Positions 5,449 through 5,484 of a stretch of DNA of 5,484 bases are shown here, in pieces. A program made the position numbers and the translations under genes. The notes under the pieces are model-generated. The model searched no databases, was not told the origin of the DNA, and worked only from the letters and a program-made list of their open reading frames with translations. The stretch comes from Actinomycetota bacterium. Lineage in GTDB: Bacteria > Acidobacteriota > Blastocatellia > Chloracidobacteriales > Chloracidobacteriaceae. The stretch lies in the NCBI GenBank assembly GCA_013298335.1, contig JAAFHI010000292.1:1-5484 (forward strand), in the 5' to 3' direction. Every line of letters starts with the position of its first letter. Within the stretch, counting starts at the first letter, position 1.

Positions 5449-5484
5449 TTCCCGGCAGAATCCCCAGGGGCATTCAATTCTCCC

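Overview
GC-rich bacterial chromosome segment with short intergenic gaps and clear Shine-Dalgarno sites on most genes. The gene content is a tandem pair of secreted FecR-domain proteins with Gly/Ser/Pro tails, a HEAT-repeat protein, a DUF3108 envelope protein and a medium-chain reductase. From family knowledge this fits an environmental Gram-negative lineage, with Acidobacteriota my first guess. No rRNA, tRNA or marker gene confirms this, and Planctomycetota or Verrucomicrobiota-like groups cannot be excluded. I see no insertion sequence, CRISPR array, prophage or RNA gene.

Layout. Bases 2-223 are the 3' end of a first low-complexity protein. A second, complete FecR-domain protein (334-1785) follows on the same strand, and both end in the same residues, GKSPSKD, so they look like tandem paralogs. 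A strong intrinsic terminator (1811-1850) closes this unit. After a 138-base leader holding an imperfect palindrome come a HEAT-repeat protein with an N-terminal cysteine cluster (1989-3116) and a DUF3108 protein (3113-4153). Their stop and start codons overlap (ATGA), so they are probably translationally coupled. A second strong terminator (4172-4216) ends that operon. A convergent minus-strand gene (4348-5361) encodes a zinc-independent NAD(P)-dependent MDR oxidoreductase with a plausible sigma-70 promoter at 5420-5448.

The most unusual structure is a set of degenerate 7-base tandem repeats, found at two places that both abut a start codon. One set (3120-3270) is two oppositely oriented arrays around a GC-rich core. 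It lies inside the DUF3108 frame, between its start codon and its signal-peptide core, and is translated as about 50 extra residues. The other (5362-5389) directly touches the ATG of the oxidoreductase, where a ribosome binding site would be expected. The FecR proteins and the DUF3108 protein appear to be exported. The HEAT protein and the oxidoreductase appear cytoplasmic. No shared pathway can be deduced from the window alone.
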